Shown: positions 25,309-33,778 of the stretch, piece by piece
How the letters are laid out: each line of letters starts with the position of its first letter
How positions within the stretch are numbered: the first letter of the stretch is position 1
NCBI GenBank assembly: GCA_902524955.1
Contig: CABZEY010000001.1
Coordinates: forward strand, 1-64,000
Direction of reading: 5' to 3'
DNA length: 64,000 bases
Source: an uncultured Pelagibacteraceae bacterium
GTDB lineage: Bacteria > Pseudomonadota > Alphaproteobacteria > Pelagibacterales > Pelagibacteraceae
Position numbers and translations under genes: made by a program
The notes under the pieces: generated by a model
Database searches by the model: none
The model's input: the letters and a program-made list of their open reading frames with translations, nothing else
What the model was told of the DNA's origin: nothing

Positions 25309-25995
25309 ATGACACCATATTTCTCAAAAATAAAAGATAATAGAATTTTTCAATTTTGTGTTGTCAACATTATAATATTAAATGCGGTTCTGATTGGTGC
25401 CACAACTTATAACTTAGACCCACTATTTTTAGAAATAATTAATTATTTAGACTATGGGATAACTGTATTTTTTGTTGTTGAGATTTTGATTAGATTTATT
25501 GGTGAGCAAAAAAAGTCCGATTTTTTTAAAAGTGGTTGGAATATATTTGATACTATAATTGTTGCAATCTCATTAGTACCTATTCCAAATAACTCAAGTT
25601 TCTTAGTTTTGAGATTACTTAGAGTATTTAGAGTATTAAGACTAATATCGGTAATACCAGAATTAAAGCAAATTATTGAGGCTATATTGCAATCAATTAG
25701 AAGAGTTTTTTTTGTAAGTCTGCTTTTATTTATTATCTTATATATTTATGCAACAATGGGAGCGATTTTATTTTCCGAAGATGATTCATCTCGATGGGGT
25801 GACCTAGGAATTTCTTTAATTACACTTTTCCAAGTTTTAACTTTATCATCTTGGGAAACCGTAATGCTTCCATTGCAAGAAATTTACTGGTGGTCGTGGA
25901 TATATTTTTTTAGTTTTATTATTATTTGTGCAATCACTATTCTAAATTTGGTAATTGCAATTTTGGTAGATGTTGTAATTCAAAAGAAATTGTAG
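25309..25995 (+). CDS. Voltage-gated ion channel (bacterial NaV type)
   Basis: 228 aa, six transmembrane helices: S1-S4 voltage sensor, S5, P-loop and S6, about the size of NaChBac-type channels without the long C-terminal helix. S4 carries Arg at 102, 105, 108 and 111 in a three-residue period. The selectivity filter reads TLSSWE (178-183) where NaChBac-type channels read TLESW; the acidic residue that defines Na+ selectivity is Ser, with an acid placed three residues on. Na+ or Ca2+ selectivity is therefore uncertain. Confidence 0.88.
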   Translation: MTPYFSKIKDNRIFQFCVVNIIILNAVLIGATTYNLDPLFLEIINYLDYGITVFFVVEILIRFIGEQKKSDFFKSGWNIFDTIIVAISLVPIPNNSSFLVLRLLRVFRVLRLISVIPELKQIIEAILQSIRRVFFVSLLLFIILYIYATMGAILFSEDDSSRWGDLGISLITLFQVLTLSSWETVMLPLQEIYWWSWIYFFSFIIICAITILNLVIAILVDVVIQKKL

Positions 25996-25999
25996 TTTT

Positions 26000-26305
26000 T
26001 TAAATAAATATTATTAATAAATAAATTGAAATACCCGTAATAACCGTAAAAAAAATGTTTTTAAAGATTATACTTACAATTACAGCAGCCACAAAAGCAA
26101 GAACTTCATTCGAGTAAAATATTAACGAATTATCCTCATAAAAAACAGCAGGAAAAATTAAAGATGGAAATACTGCTGATGGAACATATGATAAAACTTT
26201 TTTTGTTGTTTCGCTGTATGTTTTTGTATTAGCATATGCAGTCACCAAATATCTTGATAGGAAAGTTAAAACCCCAATTATAATTGTGTAAGTCCAAATG
26301 TTCAT
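26000..26305 (-). CDS. azlD: AzlD-family branched-chain amino acid transport subunit
   Basis: 101 aa, four helices, the small partner of AzlC in branched-chain amino acid export. The start ATG overlaps the azlC stop by four bases. Sequence features FLSRYLVTAY and PSAVFPSLIFPAVFY fit the family. Confidence 0.85.
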   Translation of the reverse strand: MNIWTYTIIIGVLTFLSRYLVTAYANTKTYSETTKKVLSYVPSAVFPSLIFPAVFYEDNSLIFYSNEVLAFVAAVIVSIIFKNIFFTVITGISIYLLIIFI

Positions 26306-27021
26306 TTTAAAATTTTCTTAAATTTTTTATTTATAACATAAGCTAATATTATACCTGCAATAGCCGAAACAATTACATATGCCTTGAGCGGTAGGTTATA
26401 AAAAATCAATGAACATATCGCTGACATTAAAATAACTAAAAAGTGATCAAGTTTTCCAAGATCTTTTGCAATTAATGCCAAAAAAGTAATTGCTACAAAA
26501 AAATTAAGACTTAATTGATCGCTTACAATACCGCCAAGCCATATTCCAATTAGGTTTGATAACTGCCATATTGTCCATACAGTGAGCCCAGATCCTAACA
26601 TATGATAATGAGAAAATTTATTTTTGTAATTTTTTTTTAAATATTCATTTGAGACAGCAAAACATTGGTCAGTCAAAAAAAAACTTAAGATAAGTTTCCA
26701 TGGGCTATTTTTTTTTTCAATATATCTTGAAAAGACTGCACCATACAAAATATTTCTTGAATTATTCATTATTACAGAACCAAAGATAACCCAAGGAACT
26801 GCTCCTGCAGTCAATAAAGTAATGAAGATTAGTTGTGATCCACCAGCAAAAATTATAAGTGATGTTCCTATTGCAAAGGATGATGAAAACCCTAACTCTA
26901 TACATAAAACAGCATAAAAAATTCCAAATAATACAACTGGAATATTAAGAGGTAATACGTCTTTAATCCCTTGAAAAAAAATTTTTTTTCTATTCATACT
27001 CGTAGAAATAGATTGATACAT
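26302..27021 (-). CDS. azlC: AzlC-family branched-chain amino acid permease
   Basis: 239 aa with eight or so transmembrane helices. GIKDVLPLNIPVVLFGIFYAV and the FAGGSQLIF and MNNSRNILYG segments are AzlC hallmarks. With AzlD it forms a two-component exporter of branched-chain amino acids. Start at ATG 27021; an internal ATG eight codons on is also possible. Confidence 0.88.
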   Translation of the reverse strand: MYQSISTSMNRKKIFFQGIKDVLPLNIPVVLFGIFYAVLCIELGFSSSFAIGTSLIIFAGGSQLIFITLLTAGAVPWVIFGSVIMNNSRNILYGAVFSRYIEKKNSPWKLILSFFLTDQCFAVSNEYLKKNYKNKFSHYHMLGSGLTVWTIWQLSNLIGIWLGGIVSDQLSLNFFVAITFLALIAKDLGKLDHFLVILMSAICSLIFYNLPLKAYVIVSAIAGIILAYVINKKFKKILK

Positions 27022-27046
27022 CTAATAGATTAAATATTAAAGAGGG

Positions 27047-27679
27047 ATGTGCGGTCGCTATTCAATTACAAAAGTAGTAAAAAAAACAAAAAATATTGTT
27101 CAAAATAATGAAGGTGTCGAGAACTCAGATAATTATAATGCATATCCAACCCAGCAGCTTCCAATAGTAAAAAAAGATGAAGATAGTTTGACTTTGACAA
27201 ATTATCATTGGGGATTGGTTCCAAAATGGTCTGAAAAAATGACAGATTTTAGACCTCTTAATAATGCTAGGTTAGAAACATTAATGGAAAAAAGAACTTT
27301 TAGTGGTTTAATCAAAAGTCAAAGGTGTTTGGTCCCTGCAGATGGATATTACGAGTGGAGAAAAAATGAAGAAGGTAAAAAATTTCCTTACTTTTTTAAG
27401 CGTGAACATAATGAAACACTCTTTCTCGCTGGTCTTTATCAAAAAAATAATAATTTAGAATTTTCTATTATAACGACAACAGCTAAAGGCGAAATTTCAG
27501 ATATTCATCATCGTATGCCAGTCATTTTAAAAGAAGAAGAAATAAAAAATTATTTGGACTCAAAAGACCCAATGACATTTTTAAAAAGTCATCAAAACCC
27601 AGAAATAGTGTTTTATGAGGTAGGAAGAGATGTCAATAATCCATCAAACAATCATATTGGACTTTTAGATCCTGCATAA
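27047..27679 (+). CDS. SOS response-associated peptidase (SRAP, YedK/HMCES family)
   Basis: 210 aa. The catalytic Cys follows the initiator Met (MCGRYS), LNNARLETL holds the conserved Asn/Arg/Glu, CLVPADGYYEW the central motif and DIHHRMPVIL the His. SRAP proteins crosslink to abasic sites in single-stranded DNA through Cys2, shielding them. The stop codon lies inside the T-run of the terminator of the opposite-strand RNA. Confidence 0.93.
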   Translation: MCGRYSITKVVKKTKNIVQNNEGVENSDNYNAYPTQQLPIVKKDEDSLTLTNYHWGLVPKWSEKMTDFRPLNNARLETLMEKRTFSGLIKSQRCLVPADGYYEWRKNEEGKKFPYFFKREHNETLFLAGLYQKNNNLEFSIITTTAKGEISDIHHRMPVILKEEEIKNYLDSKDPMTFLKSHQNPEIVFYEVGRDVNNPSNNHIGLLDPA

Positions 27680-27723
27680 AAAAACTCCGCTAATAACCGT
27701 TCTGAAGAACAGCTAATGCGGAG
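27678..27723 (-). terminator. Intrinsic terminator of the unknown RNA
   Basis: CTCCGC/GCGGAG outer stem with an inner GTTC/GAAC stem and a TTCA loop, followed on the minus strand by TTTTTTT (27684-27678). No comparable T-run exists on the plus strand, so it acts for the minus strand only. Confidence 0.75.
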
Positions 27724-27935
27724 CTTTAGTTGCCGTGTGATTTAAGCACTACTCCCACAGCGTACTTAGAGGCGTCGAAGTGCTACCTTCCCTCTACTTT
27801 CACCACCAAGCAATTAGCCTAAGCCTCCTTCTTGATGAGTGCTGAGAACTTACGCCCTCAGTTAATTTCAACATATCCTTAACGTAATCAAAAGGGTATC
27901 TCCGTGTGGTTGATTCTGCGCATGGTCTGTGAAAA
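27678..27935 (-). ncRNA. Structured RNA of unknown family with its own terminator
   Basis: Region about 38-50% GC by eye (mostly 47-50%) against about 30% around it, with no long frame. Minus-strand transcript would start near 27935 and end in a terminator: CTCCGC/GCGGAG stem (27723-27718 with 27690-27685), then seven T residues (27684-27678). Other helices by eye: GTTAA/TTAAC, CTGAG/CTCAG, and TAGAGG/CCTCTA (about 27794-27766); AGCACT in the loop of the last can pair with AGTGCT downstream, giving an H-type pseudoknot. It directly follows the thermonuclease gene. I checked by eye for RNase P, SRP, tmRNA and TPP/cobalamin riboswitch signatures and found none. IMES-class marine RNAs or 6S RNA are the leading alternatives. 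Confidence 0.75.
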
Positions 27936-27942
27936 GTGTGGA

Positions 27943-28386
27943 TTATTTTTTTCTCCTAAAATCCCAGGGATATTGAAAATCCATTGACCACAAACCTAAC
28001 TTATTTTTTTTTGCAAAATTTTCGTCTTCTACAAATTTCTTAGAATATCTACGGTAAGCAAAAGCATAGCCGTTTTTAACCAGAAACTTTGATAAGCTCT
28101 CATCATTAACGTAACATTCTGCCACTACTCTTTTGTAACGATCAATTGCTACTTTTTTACAATTAACCTTTTTATCTCCAATTTTTTCAATTAACTTTTG
28201 CTTTGATAGCTCTCCACATTTAACGTTTTTATTATTTTCTTTGCAAATTTGTGAAATTTCTGGAGCATCGATGCCATGAAAACGGTATTTTACTTTCGCA
28301 ATGTGAATTGTATCTCCATCTAATATTTTAATATTTTGGGCATGAAGTGTTGAGCATATAAAAAAAAGTAACAAAAAATGCTTCAT
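27943..28386 (-). CDS. Secreted thermonuclease family protein (SNase-like)
   Basis: 147 aa. Signal peptide to about 16, then DGDTIHI (about 23-29), RFHGIDAPE and the basic/acidic catalytic segment YKRVVAECYVN of staphylococcal-nuclease-like domains. C-terminal WSMDFQYPWDFRRKK. Abuts the transglycosylase-like gene (stop and ATG adjacent). Confidence 0.87.
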   Translation of the reverse strand: MKHFLLLFFICSTLHAQNIKILDGDTIHIAKVKYRFHGIDAPEISQICKENNKNVKCGELSKQKLIEKIGDKKVNCKKVAIDRYKRVVAECYVNDESLSKFLVKNGYAFAYRRYSKKFVEDENFAKKNKLGLWSMDFQYPWDFRRKK

Positions 28387-28974
28387 TTAAAAAACTATAT
28401 ATTTTTTTTTATTTAACTTTGACTGACATCTCATTATTTGTTTCTTGTATTTCTTGGCAGTTCTTGCAACTGTTTTTGCATAAGGAATTGACTCTGGCCT
28501 AAGCTGCTTAGTCCAACCATTATAATAATATAGATATTGTTTAAAATAATTTGTTTTTGATACTTTCATTTTTCTATAAGTTTGGTCAACATACCAGCCA
28601 ACAAAATCAGACGCATCTTTGAATAACACTCTTGTAACATACTTTTTGCCAGTACTTTTTTTATAGGTTTCCCAAGTATCCTCAATAGCTTGCGAATAAC
28701 CTAGTGAGCTAGATTTTCTTTTCCAAGGAATAACTTTAAATAATTTTGTTCTTTCTGGTCTCGCAAGCCAATCATATCCACTTTCCTTTCTAATAATTGC
28801 CATTTGTAATTCAATAGGAGCGCCCCACTTTCTTTCAGTAGCTTTTGCAAATTTGTACCAAAGATATTTTTCATTAAAAATTGCGCATGCATTTACTGTA
28901 TTTTTTGGTACCGAACTACAACTTAGAACAAAAAAAAGGAAAAAAAGTAAAAAAAATTTTTTTAAGTGATTCAT
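28387..28974 (-). CDS. Lipoprotein with lytic transglycosylase (SLT-like) domain
   Basis: 195 aa. Lipobox LSCSS with Cys at 19. MAIIRKESGYD (about 58-68) holds the catalytic Glu in the SLT context, with SLGYSQAIEDTW and YYYNGW as the supporting family motifs. Cleaves peptidoglycan glycan strands without water. The distribution of motifs fits small EMTA-like lytic transglycosylases. Confidence 0.85.
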   Translation of the reverse strand: MNHLKKFFLLFFLFFVLSCSSVPKNTVNACAIFNEKYLWYKFAKATERKWGAPIELQMAIIRKESGYDWLARPERTKLFKVIPWKRKSSSLGYSQAIEDTWETYKKSTGKKYVTRVLFKDASDFVGWYVDQTYRKMKVSKTNYFKQYLYYYNGWTKQLRPESIPYAKTVARTAKKYKKQIMRCQSKLNKKKYIVF

Positions 28975-29014
28975 TAAATGTTATAATAAAATACAATTAT
29001 AATCAGTAAAGAAA

Positions 29015-30469
29015 ATGATTAAAAATTTTGGATTTAAATTTGATAATACATATGTTGATTTGCCTGAAATTATGGCAACAAAACTGCCTCCAGTTGCAGT
29101 AAAAAAACCAAAATTAGTTGTTCTTAATCAAACACTAGCTGACTCTTTAGGATTAGACTTTTCTGAAAATACAGATGAATTAAATGCGGAAATATTATCA
29201 GGTAACAAATTAATTGAAGGATCTTGCCCACTTGCACAAGCTTATTGTGGCCATCAGTTTGGTCACTTTGTTATGTTGGGAGATGGACGTGCAATTTTAT
29301 TAGGAGAGCATCTAGATCCAAAACAACAGCGTTGGGATATTCAATTAAAGGGTTCTGGCAGAACGCCTTATTCTAGAGGAGGTGATGGTCGTGCTGCATT
29401 AGGTCCAATGCTAAGAGAGTACATTATTAGTGAGGCCATACATTTTTTAAATATTCCAACCACAAGAAGTTTAGCTGTTGTTACAACGGGTGAGGATGTT
29501 TTAAGAGAAACAAATTTAAAAGGGGCGGTGTTGACTCGTGTAGCCTCTTCTCATTTAAGAGTAGGAACTTTCCAATACATTGCAGCAAAGCAAGATATTT
29601 CTGCTCTAAAAACTTTGGTAGATTATGCAATTCAAAGACATTACCCAGAATTAATTAATGCAGAAAATAAAGCTATTGCACTTTTTAGTGCTGTAATGAC
29701 AAGGCAAATTAATCTTATTGTAAATTGGATGAGAGTTTCTTTTATTCATGGCGTGATGAATACGGATAATATGTCAATTTCTGGCGAGAGTATTGATTAT
29801 GGCCCATGTGCATTTATGGATCACTATGATACTAAAACTGTTTTTAGTTCCATTGATCATTATGGTCGTTACGCTTATGGAAGCCAGCCTGTAATTGGCC
29901 AGTGGAATTTAGCAAGATTTATCGAAAGCTTGTTTCCACTTATAGATCGAGATGGAAAAAAAGCTGAGAAAATTGCAAACGATTTAATAGCAAATTACGA
30001 AGATTTATTTGCCAATGCATTTCATAAGATGATGAAAAATAAACTCGGCATGATTTCAGATGAAGATCAAGATAAACGTATGATGACCGACCTATTTAAA
30101 TTAATGCACAAAAACCAAGCTGACTACACTAATACCTTTAGATATTTAATTAATGGAAAATTTCCTCAAGAAAAATTACTAAATGATCCTGATTTTATTA
30201 TCTGGGAAGCTGAATGGAAAAAAAGATTATCAAAAAATCAAAATAGTGAGGATGCTTATAAGTTAATGATTAAATATAACCCAGTGTTTATTCCAAGAAA
30301 TCATAAAGTTGAAGAAGCTTTATTTGAAGCAGAAAAGGGAAATTTTTCTAAGTTTTTGTTACTATGTAAAATTATAAAAAAACCATATGATGAGGATCTT
30401 AATCAAGAAGATTATACAAAGCCAGCACCAGCCTCTAATCGTGTGTATAAAACTTATTGTGGAACCTAA
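29015..30469 (+). CDS. selO: Protein adenylyltransferase SelO (YdiU)
   Basis: 484 aa, the SelO pseudokinase family that transfers AMP to Ser/Thr/Tyr of targets under oxidative stress. AYCGHQFGHFVMLGDGRA, LKGSGRTPYSRGGDGRAALG, and HGVMNTDNMSISGESIDYG mark the kinase-like fold, with metal-binding NTDN and DYG. The C-terminus ends in the redox YKTYCGT motif. Confidence 0.96.
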   Translation: MIKNFGFKFDNTYVDLPEIMATKLPPVAVKKPKLVVLNQTLADSLGLDFSENTDELNAEILSGNKLIEGSCPLAQAYCGHQFGHFVMLGDGRAILLGEHLDPKQQRWDIQLKGSGRTPYSRGGDGRAALGPMLREYIISEAIHFLNIPTTRSLAVVTTGEDVLRETNLKGAVLTRVASSHLRVGTFQYIAAKQDISALKTLVDYAIQRHYPELINAENKAIALFSAVMTRQINLIVNWMRVSFIHGVMNTDNMSISGESIDYGPCAFMDHYDTKTVFSSIDHYGRYAYGSQPVIGQWNLARFIESLFPLIDRDGKKAEKIANDLIANYEDLFANAFHKMMKNKLGMISDEDQDKRMMTDLFKLMHKNQADYTNTFRYLINGKFPQEKLLNDPDFIIWEAEWKKRLSKNQNSEDAYKLMIKYNPVFIPRNHKVEEALFEAEKGNFSKFLLLCKIIKKPYDEDLNQEDYTKPAPASNRVYKTYCGT

Positions 30470-30490
30470 TTTATATTTATAAACTAACTT

Positions 30491-30589
30491 ATGAGCATTA
30501 AAAAAATTAATCAAACACGTAGAAAGCTGACCAAGTTTATTAATAAAATTAATCAAGCTAATAAGAAAAAAAAGGTTAATAAAAAATGA
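30491..30589 (+). CDS. Tiny Lys-rich protein, 32 aa
   Basis: MSIKKINQTRRKLTKF... is highly basic and ends in TGA overlapping the ATG of the next gene (ATGA). The overlap favours a real frame, but AT-rich DNA easily gives Lys-rich open frames, so confidence is low. Could be a leader peptide or a nucleic-acid-binding microprotein. Confidence 0.4.
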   Translation: MSIKKINQTRRKLTKFINKINQANKKKKVNKK

Positions 30590-30975
30590 GTGAACAAATT
30601 ATCATGAATTTAGTTTCTTTGGTTTTGGGTGTAATGTTGTTTTTTTCTTTTGTTTTAGCACCAATGATATTCAAAGTTTTGCCGCCAGATAATGCGAGTG
30701 TTTTCGTTCGGGCAATTTTTCCTTATTATTATTTAGTAAACCTTTTAATACTAAGTATCATTTCTTTTTTTTACATTTATTATCAAACTTTTGTTTTAGA
30801 TTTTTATTTAATTCTAATTTCCGCATTACTTTTCTTTTTTAATCTAATTTATCTCATGCCTAAAATTAACAAATATAAAGATCAACAAAACGAAAAAGCA
30901 TTTAAAATTTCTCATTTACTCTCAGTAATTATTAACTTCATACAGCTGATTGCGCTAGGTATTGTATTATTATAA
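30586..30975 (+). CDS. DUF4149/TMEM205-like membrane protein
   Basis: 129 aa with four transmembrane helices (about 7-28, 44-68, 71-92, 108-128) and the short signature FVLAPMIFK early on, as in DUF4149 proteins. Function unknown. Coupled by ATGA overlap to the small Lys-rich frame upstream. Confidence 0.7.
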   Translation: MSEQIIMNLVSLVLGVMLFFSFVLAPMIFKVLPPDNASVFVRAIFPYYYLVNLLILSIISFFYIYYQTFVLDFYLILISALLFFFNLIYLMPKINKYKDQQNEKAFKISHLLSVIINFIQLIALGIVLL

Positions 30976-30994
30976 TAAGTAAACCTTTAGAAAA

Positions 30995-31297
30995 TTAAGC
31001 AATTCGGTTTTTAAAATTATTTAATATATTTTCAACTTTTTTATAATTTCCAGATATTGAATTCTGGGTATCAATATAATATTGATCAAGCTTGTTCATA
31101 TCGTAATTTATTTCCTCAAAAATTTTTATTGCCTCATCATGATTACGCTTTAGCTCAAAGGCCAAACCTTTTAATTTTGCGTCATTGCTTTCATCGGCTA
31201 TTTGTTTTGAAATTAAGCTTGCCTTTTTAAGTAATGCAAAAGCTTCTTCTTCTTTCTTTACATTTTTCTTTTTGAAAATATTTAGAAATGAAAACAT
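30995..31297 (-). CDS. Small helical protein of unknown function
   Basis: 100 aa, almost entirely helical and charged (KKKNVKKEEEAFALLKKASL, FELKRNHDEAIKIFEEIN) with no Cys and no membrane helix. A short hydrophobic N-terminus (MFSFLNIFKKK) may be amphipathic. No family recognised. Confidence 0.6.
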   Translation of the reverse strand: MFSFLNIFKKKNVKKEEEAFALLKKASLISKQIADESNDAKLKGLAFELKRNHDEAIKIFEEINYDMNKLDQYYIDTQNSISGNYKKVENILNNFKNRIA

Positions 31298-31327
31298 TAA
31301 TTTACACTATATTGATTTGTCAAAATT

Positions 31328-31561
31328 TTAAACCGATTTAGATTTAAAATTATTAGTCCATAATTTATCTAATATGTAATACCAAAAACCGTTGATAGTA
31401 GGCTCTACCAAGGCCACTAAACCAGCCTCAAATAAACTTGCACCTGTTAAAATAGATACAACTGTCATCGCAATGATTACATGACCAATGGTATAGACTA
31501 ACGCTCTTCCAACGCTAGTACCTGCAATAACGTTAAAAATTCCTTTTTTAAATTCTGTCAT
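31328..31561 (-). CDS. mntX: Manganese uptake protein MntX (DUF2061 family)
   Basis: 77 aa, two transmembrane helices (about 15-35, 42-62) with VIAGTSVGRALVYTIGHVI and VEPTINGFWYYILDKLW. DUF2061 proteins of this kind were described as MntX, the Mn2+ importer widespread in Roseobacters and SAR11. The divergent mntR gene and the palindrome between them support this. The palindrome ends one base before the ATG. Confidence 0.85.
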   Translation of the reverse strand: MTEFKKGIFNVIAGTSVGRALVYTIGHVIIAMTVVSILTGASLFEAGLVALVEPTINGFWYYILDKLWTNNFKSKSV

Positions 31562-31562
31562 A

Positions 31563-31584
31563 AAGTTTAGCCTTGGCTAAACTT
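31563..31584. promoter_or_regulatory. MntR/Mur-type palindromic operator
   Basis: AAGTTTAGCC, two T bases, then GGCTAAACTT: a perfect ten-base inverted repeat between mntX and mntR. This resembles known MntR boxes, and its location between the manganese transporter and its regulator makes the call strong. Confidence 0.75.
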
Positions 31585-31638
31585 ATTACTTGCGTCCAAC
31601 AATTGCAAGTGCTAATCAGAATTTGTTTAGTAAAAATT

Positions 31639-32055
31639 ATGAAAACAACTAGATCTAGTAGCCCTCAAAACTTTATAACTACAAAAAATAGGAAAAGCAT
31701 CGAGCTTTTTGAAGACTACGTTGAAGCAATCAATGAAATTCTCTTAAAAAAAGGTTCAGTTAAAAATGTAGATCTTTGTAAATACTTTGGTGTTTCTAAC
31801 GCAACCGTGAGTAAAAATATCCGAAGGTTAATAAAAGAAGAATTGGTCAAAAGTGAAAAATATAAAAATATTTTTTTAACAAAAAATGGAAAAACGTTAG
31901 CAGAAAAATCAAACACTAGGCATGAAATTCTCTACAAGTTTTTAACAAAACTCGGTGTGCCAAATAAAATAGCTGAAGTTGACTCTGAAGGTATGGAACA
32001 TCATATAAGCAAAGAAACTCTCAATATTATGAAAAAGTTTAATAATTCTAATTAA
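31639..32055 (+). CDS. mntR: Manganese-dependent regulator MntR (DtxR family)
   Basis: 138 aa from ATG 31639; a longer frame to 31573 runs into the operator. An N-terminal winged HTH (LCKYFGVSNATVSKNIRRLIKEELV, with its recognition helix after TVS) is followed by the DtxR metal-binding dimerisation part (SNTRHEILYKFL, VDSEGMEHHISKET with Glu/His ligands). Represses mntX, and probably itself, when Mn2+ is sufficient. Confidence 0.88.
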   Translation: MKTTRSSSPQNFITTKNRKSIELFEDYVEAINEILLKKGSVKNVDLCKYFGVSNATVSKNIRRLIKEELVKSEKYKNIFLTKNGKTLAEKSNTRHEILYKFLTKLGVPNKIAEVDSEGMEHHISKETLNIMKKFNNSN

Positions 32056-33061
32056 TTACACTATATTGATAACCAAACCACTTAATTAAACCGCTAGCTG
32101 CAGGTAGTGTGCAATTTACTCTTCCGCGTCTCTTTTTAAATGGCAGATCAAATATTAATTCAATTTCACTTGAACTCACAAAATTTATCTTTGTATTTCT
32201 CCAACTGCCTCCGGAGTTATCAAAACAATTAATACCTTTCACATTTTCATTAAATGTTAATTTTAAATTTGATGGATTATTAGATGAGTTTAAGAGTATA
32301 GTTTTGGGCTCGTAGGATTTTAAATTAAATGCTCTTGATCTTAAAATATTTTTAAAACGTTTAGGTTTCCCATAGTTTTCATTTAAACTAAATCTTGGAA
32401 GATAATAAATGTTTTCATTTTGACTTATTACACCCGAGTGCTGACCGAAGATAATTTTATAATTAAATTTTTTAATTAGATTAATTAAATCTTCGCTCGT
32501 TTCTCCAAAGGTATGCGCATATAAATCTGGAATAAACTTTAATTCTTTTAAATAGTCTTGATGTGATTTTTCTATATCTTTTTTTACTTCGTCAAGCTTC
32601 ATATCAACAAAATACTCATGGCTCCAAGAGTGTCCTCCAATGGTCACTAAACCAGAGTCTCTTAGTTCTCTGATTTGGTCCCATGTCATATAGTTTGGAT
32701 GATTACTGTTGATCTCCCTTGTGTTAACAAAAATAATAAAAGGAATTTTTTTTTCTTTTAGTAAAGGCCAGGCATTTTGATAAAAGCTTTTAAAAGAATC
32801 ATCAACCGTCAACAAGATATGCCTTTGTTCAAATTTTTTTCCTTCTAATATATGTTTTTTAAATTTTGATGGTTCTATAAATTTTAATCCACTTTCCTCA
32901 ATTGCTTTTAAGTGTTGTTTAAACATTTCAATCGAGACATTTGTACTTGGATATTTTCCTTCACCTACACGATGGTACATTAGAGATATAACTCCAAGTT
33001 CCTCTGAGATAGATTGAAATGGGTATGAAATTATTATTAAAAAAATAATTAATTTTTTCAT
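32048..33061 (-). CDS. Secreted polysaccharide deacetylase family protein
   Basis: 337 aa with signal peptide (to about 18). NodB motifs: LMYHRVG (about 28-34), TVDDSFKSFY with Asp catalytic residues (about 84-93), GGHSWSHE with metal His (about 142-149). Removes acetyl groups from a polysaccharide such as PNAG or peptidoglycan. A C-terminal beta-domain (about 260-330) follows. ATG overlaps the upstream stop (ATGA). Confidence 0.88.
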   Translation of the reverse strand: MKKLIIFLIIISYPFQSISEELGVISLMYHRVGEGKYPSTNVSIEMFKQHLKAIEESGLKFIEPSKFKKHILEGKKFEQRHILLTVDDSFKSFYQNAWPLLKEKKIPFIIFVNTREINSNHPNYMTWDQIRELRDSGLVTIGGHSWSHEYFVDMKLDEVKKDIEKSHQDYLKELKFIPDLYAHTFGETSEDLINLIKKFNYKIIFGQHSGVISQNENIYYLPRFSLNENYGKPKRFKNILRSRAFNLKSYEPKTILLNSSNNPSNLKLTFNENVKGINCFDNSGGSWRNTKINFVSSSEIELIFDLPFKKRRGRVNCTLPAASGLIKWFGYQYSVIN

Positions 33062-33723
33062 TTTATTAATTCGTAATTCTTAAGTTTATAGTCCCATTTT
33101 CCCTTTTTATGAAGAACTTGATGAACAATCATTTTTGTCTTCTCATCAAACCAGACTTGAGTATTTAATTTTTTTCCCTTTATATCATATAATGATGTAT
33201 TGAAATCTTTATTCATAAATTTAAAGTTGTCTCTTTTAATGAATTTAACTTTTTGATCTAGCACTCTACAAGTAATACCTGAAACCTGTTTTGATACAGT
33301 CAAAATTTCATGATTCCAATAGGAGGATATTCGAAATGGTACATCAATGATGCCTTCATAATTTGTTCCAGAAACTTTATATATTGAATTTTTCAAACTA
33401 ATTTTGCAAAATTTAGCTTTTCCATTATCGTTAGTTTTTGACTCAAATGTTACTAATTTACCTTGAGAATTATATCTCTCTATACCTTGTGAATTATATT
33501 TGTAAAAATTTATGCCAAACTTCTTAAGCTTAAAATTAATAACATTTGTTACCTTCAAATCTCCATTCTCAGACCAATCAAAATCAATATGGTGATAACC
33601 AACATAATTTCCGTTTCTATTAATATCAAATTGAAGATTGCTTAAATTTGAGTAATGCGAGATATGAGCAAAACAATTAGATGTTTTTAAAAGTACAATA
33701 AATAAAAGAATATGTTTTTTCAT
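33058..33723 (-). CDS. DUF6134-type secreted protein
   Basis: 221 aa with a signal peptide (to about 19). All-beta pattern with repeated INRNGNYVGYHHIDF-like strands, typical of the DUF6134 family. Co-transcribed with the polysaccharide deacetylase downstream, so it may act in the same envelope process. Function unknown. Confidence 0.65.
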   Translation of the reverse strand: MKKHILLFIVLLKTSNCFAHISHYSNLSNLQFDINRNGNYVGYHHIDFDWSENGDLKVTNVINFKLKKFGINFYKYNSQGIERYNSQGKLVTFESKTNDNGKAKFCKISLKNSIYKVSGTNYEGIIDVPFRISSYWNHEILTVSKQVSGITCRVLDQKVKFIKRDNFKFMNKDFNTSLYDIKGKKLNTQVWFDEKTKMIVHQVLHKKGKWDYKLKNYELIK

Positions 33724-33778
33724 TATATATTGTTTATCTTGTATTGGTAATGCATCAAAGTAAAAAGGTTTTATACAA

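Noticed and set aside
27678-27935. tmRNA, RNase P RNA or a TPP/cobalamin riboswitch in the GC-rich block
   Set aside because: No T-arm plus CCA end or Ala-Ala tag was found for tmRNA, no GAGGAAAGUC or ACAGAA core for RNase P, and no TPP or B12 core in either strand.
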